A DNA stretch of 64,000 nucleotides. Source: CAZISM01 sp964541895. GTDB taxonomy: Bacteria; Zhuqueibacterota; Zhuqueibacteria; Residuimicrobiales; Residuimicrobiaceae. The DNA lies in NCBI GenBank assembly GCA_964541895.1, contig CAZISM010000008.1, positions 1 to 64,000 of the forward strand, written 5' to 3'. The translations under genes and the position numbers were made by a program. Shown piece by piece: positions 62,722 through 64,000 of the stretch (positions are counted from its first letter, which is position 1; every line of letters begins with the position of its first letter). Below the pieces are notes generated by a model. The model was not told the origin of the DNA and did no database searches. It worked only from the letters and a program-made list of their open reading frames with translations.

Positions 62722-64000
62722 ATGACAACTCGGAATCCACATACGGTTGACAGCAGCGTGACGCCGCGAAAGAAAAGGCGTCTGTGGCGATGGCTGGCCT
62801 GGTTCGTGATCGCGACGGCGCTCTTGCTCCTGGTCGTAACGCTGGTCGCACGCCACTATTTGCGGCCGGATCGGTTGCGCCGCCTGGCGATCGAGACGGT
62901 CGAGAAAAGCATGCCGCGCAAAATGCACATCGCCGATTTCGATTACCATCTGCTCCACGGCCTGGTCCTGAAGGGGGTGAGCATCCATGCCGCCGACAGC
63001 CTGCAGGACCTCTTTCCGCTCCGTCATCTTTCTTTCAGAGAGATGCGTCTGCAGTACAGCCTGCGCGACCTGCTGCAGCGGCGATTCATCGTCAACGAGA
63101 TCAGCCTGCTGGAGCCGGAGCTGGAGCTCTTTGTCGATATGTCCACTCCCAGCGCGATCGATCTGGAGGCTCTGCTGGCCACCAGCCTGCCGATCGACTT
63201 TGATGTCAAAAAAATTCGCCTGCAGGATGCGAAATTCAAGATCGTGCTGGCGGATTCACAATACAATCAATCCTATCGTGTCGGCCAGATGAGCATCCTG
63301 GTCGATGAACTCCATCTTCCCCAAAAGGGCTGGTCGGCCAACGATTCGCTGCTGCACGGCACTCTGCGCGTTCTCTGCGAACATACCTCCCTTCATGTGG
63401 AATACCTGGACATTCCCAGCAGCGCCCGCATGCAGCTGGACTCGGATCTTAATGTCGACAGTCGAATCGATATCCATTCCTTCCGCCGCATCAGGCTGAA
63501 CACGGCGTTAAAGCTTGGTAATCTGCACCTGCTCTATGAACCTCAAACCGTTACCCTGCCGACGACCTTTAGCCTTGGCCTGGATGCGGACATAAACGCG
63601 AGAGAGGGCAACGTGGCTGTGCAAACGCGCCTGGCGGTGGATGACCGTGAATGGCTGGCGGCGACGGTCGCGGTGGACTCTCTTTTTCAGCAGCCGAAAT
63701 ATCGTGTGCATGTCAGCCACGGCGAGATACCGCTGGCGCAGCTGTTACAGATGACCCGGCACGTTCTGCCGGATTCCCTCATCCCGGTCACGATTACCGA
63801 GAGTGCGCAGCCTGTGTTTCGCTGCGACGGCATGGTGCTGGAGGGGCGGCTGCCGTCTCCATCCTCGGACGGCAAAATGGATTTCAGAGTGAACGGACGT
63901 CTGAGCCACACCGATTTTTTCGATCCGGGCCGCTCCTGGCTGGCGCGCGGCGTCGGCTTTTCTGTCCAGGCCGAAGGACACGGCAACGGCAAAAGCTTGC
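62722..64000 (+). CDS. AsmA-like envelope protein, 3' end outside window
   Basis: 426 codons visible from the ATG at 62722, without a stop. A basic cytoplasmic start (RKKRRLWRW) and one membrane helix (LAWFVIATALLLLVVTLVA) are followed by a beta-rich periplasmic region with AsmA-like features: FDYHLLHGLVLKGVSIHAAD, YSLRDLLQRRFIVNEISLLE and repeated LxVDxxL strands. AsmA/TamB-type proteins form long hydrophobic grooves that carry phospholipid to the outer membrane. Ribosome site is weak (TAAAGC). The gene ends outside the window, so its total length and C-terminal domain are unknown. Confidence 0.75.
   Translation, partial: MTTRNPHTVDSSVTPRKKRRLWRWLAWFVIATALLLLVVTLVARHYLRPDRLRRLAIETVEKSMPRKMHIADFDYHLLHGLVLKGVSIHAADSLQDLFPLRHLSFREMRLQYSLRDLLQRRFIVNEISLLEPELELFVDMSTPSAIDLEALLATSLPIDFDVKKIRLQDAKFKIVLADSQYNQSYRVGQMSILVDELHLPQKGWSANDSLLHGTLRVLCEHTSLHVEYLDIPSSARMQLDSDLNVDSRIDIHSFRRIRLNTALKLGNLHLLYEPQTVTLPTTFSLGLDADINAREGNVAVQTRLAVDDREWLAATVAVDSLFQQPKYRVHVSHGEIPLAQLLQMTRHVLPDSLIPVTITESAQPVFRCDGMVLEGRLPSPSSDGKMDFRVNGRLSHTDFFDPGRSWLARGVGFSVQAEGHGNGKSL

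Overview
The window looks like part of a Gram-negative chromosome from the FCB superphylum, most like the Calditrichota/KSB1-type lineages. The reasons are: secreted proteins ending in the FlgD-like/type A sorting domain (YPNPF motif, then a GxYxxxWDGxD block and a final Gly-Val-Tyr strand), a YbeY with Asp in place of the third His, an AgmX/PglI-type TonB-like protein next to ExbB/ExbD, lipoprotein signals and an AsmA-like envelope protein. Coding DNA is GC-rich and intergenic DNA is AT-rich. A run of 100 Ns flanked by an exact 55-bp duplication marks this as a draft, probably metagenomic, assembly. No taxonomic marker was searched, so the placement is inference.

Layout. 1-2.7 kb (minus): a GH92 glycosidase (cut by the window edge) and a DUF1080 protein. 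2.9-5.7 kb (plus): Bcp peroxiredoxin, a LarA-like nickel racemase homologue and an overlapping HPPD-like dioxygenase, closed by a strong terminator. 5.8-7.1 kb (minus): two flavodoxin paralogues, one split by the spurious gap. 7.2-12.7 kb (plus): a B12/radical SAM protein, a SpoU methyltransferase, a small membrane protein, a secreted M1 peptidase, FabL enoyl reductase and a DUF3592 protein. 12.7-16.0 kb (minus): a second DUF1080 protein and alpha-glucan phosphorylase. 16.4-20.6 kb: three secreted proteins with cohesin-like domains, two of them also dockerin-like. 20.8-24.5 kb (minus): M48 lipoprotein, LigA and proline dehydrogenase.

24.6-35.0 kb is one long co-directional run: parA, parB, an M23 peptidase, a bactofilin, then the complete F-type ATP synthase set (atpZ, atpI-like, B, E, F, H, A, G, D, C). 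It joins chromosome segregation, cell-shape/cytoskeleton and energy genes.

35.1-46.0 kb holds the most interesting locus. Two very large exported TPR proteins (964 and 1506 aa) and a small exported protein are followed by one MotA/TolQ/ExbB subunit, two ExbD/TolR subunits and an AgmX/PglI-type TonB-like protein. This composition recalls the Agl/Glt motor of Myxococcus. One ExbD has Asn at the position of the essential proton-channel Asp, while the other keeps Asp.

46.2-64.0 kb is mostly housekeeping: aspS; a small coiled-coil lipoprotein and a LysM protein behind a structured leader; phoH-pgpH-ybeY; a multi-pass membrane protein; a cold-shock protein; a GYF_2-MinD fusion with a C-terminal Cys cluster; ktrB-ktrA; an Hsp20 with two CxxC knuckles; lon; a eukaryotic-type UDP-sugar pyrophosphorylase; and an AsmA-like protein running off the end. 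I saw no tRNA, rRNA, CRISPR array, transposase or phage genes.
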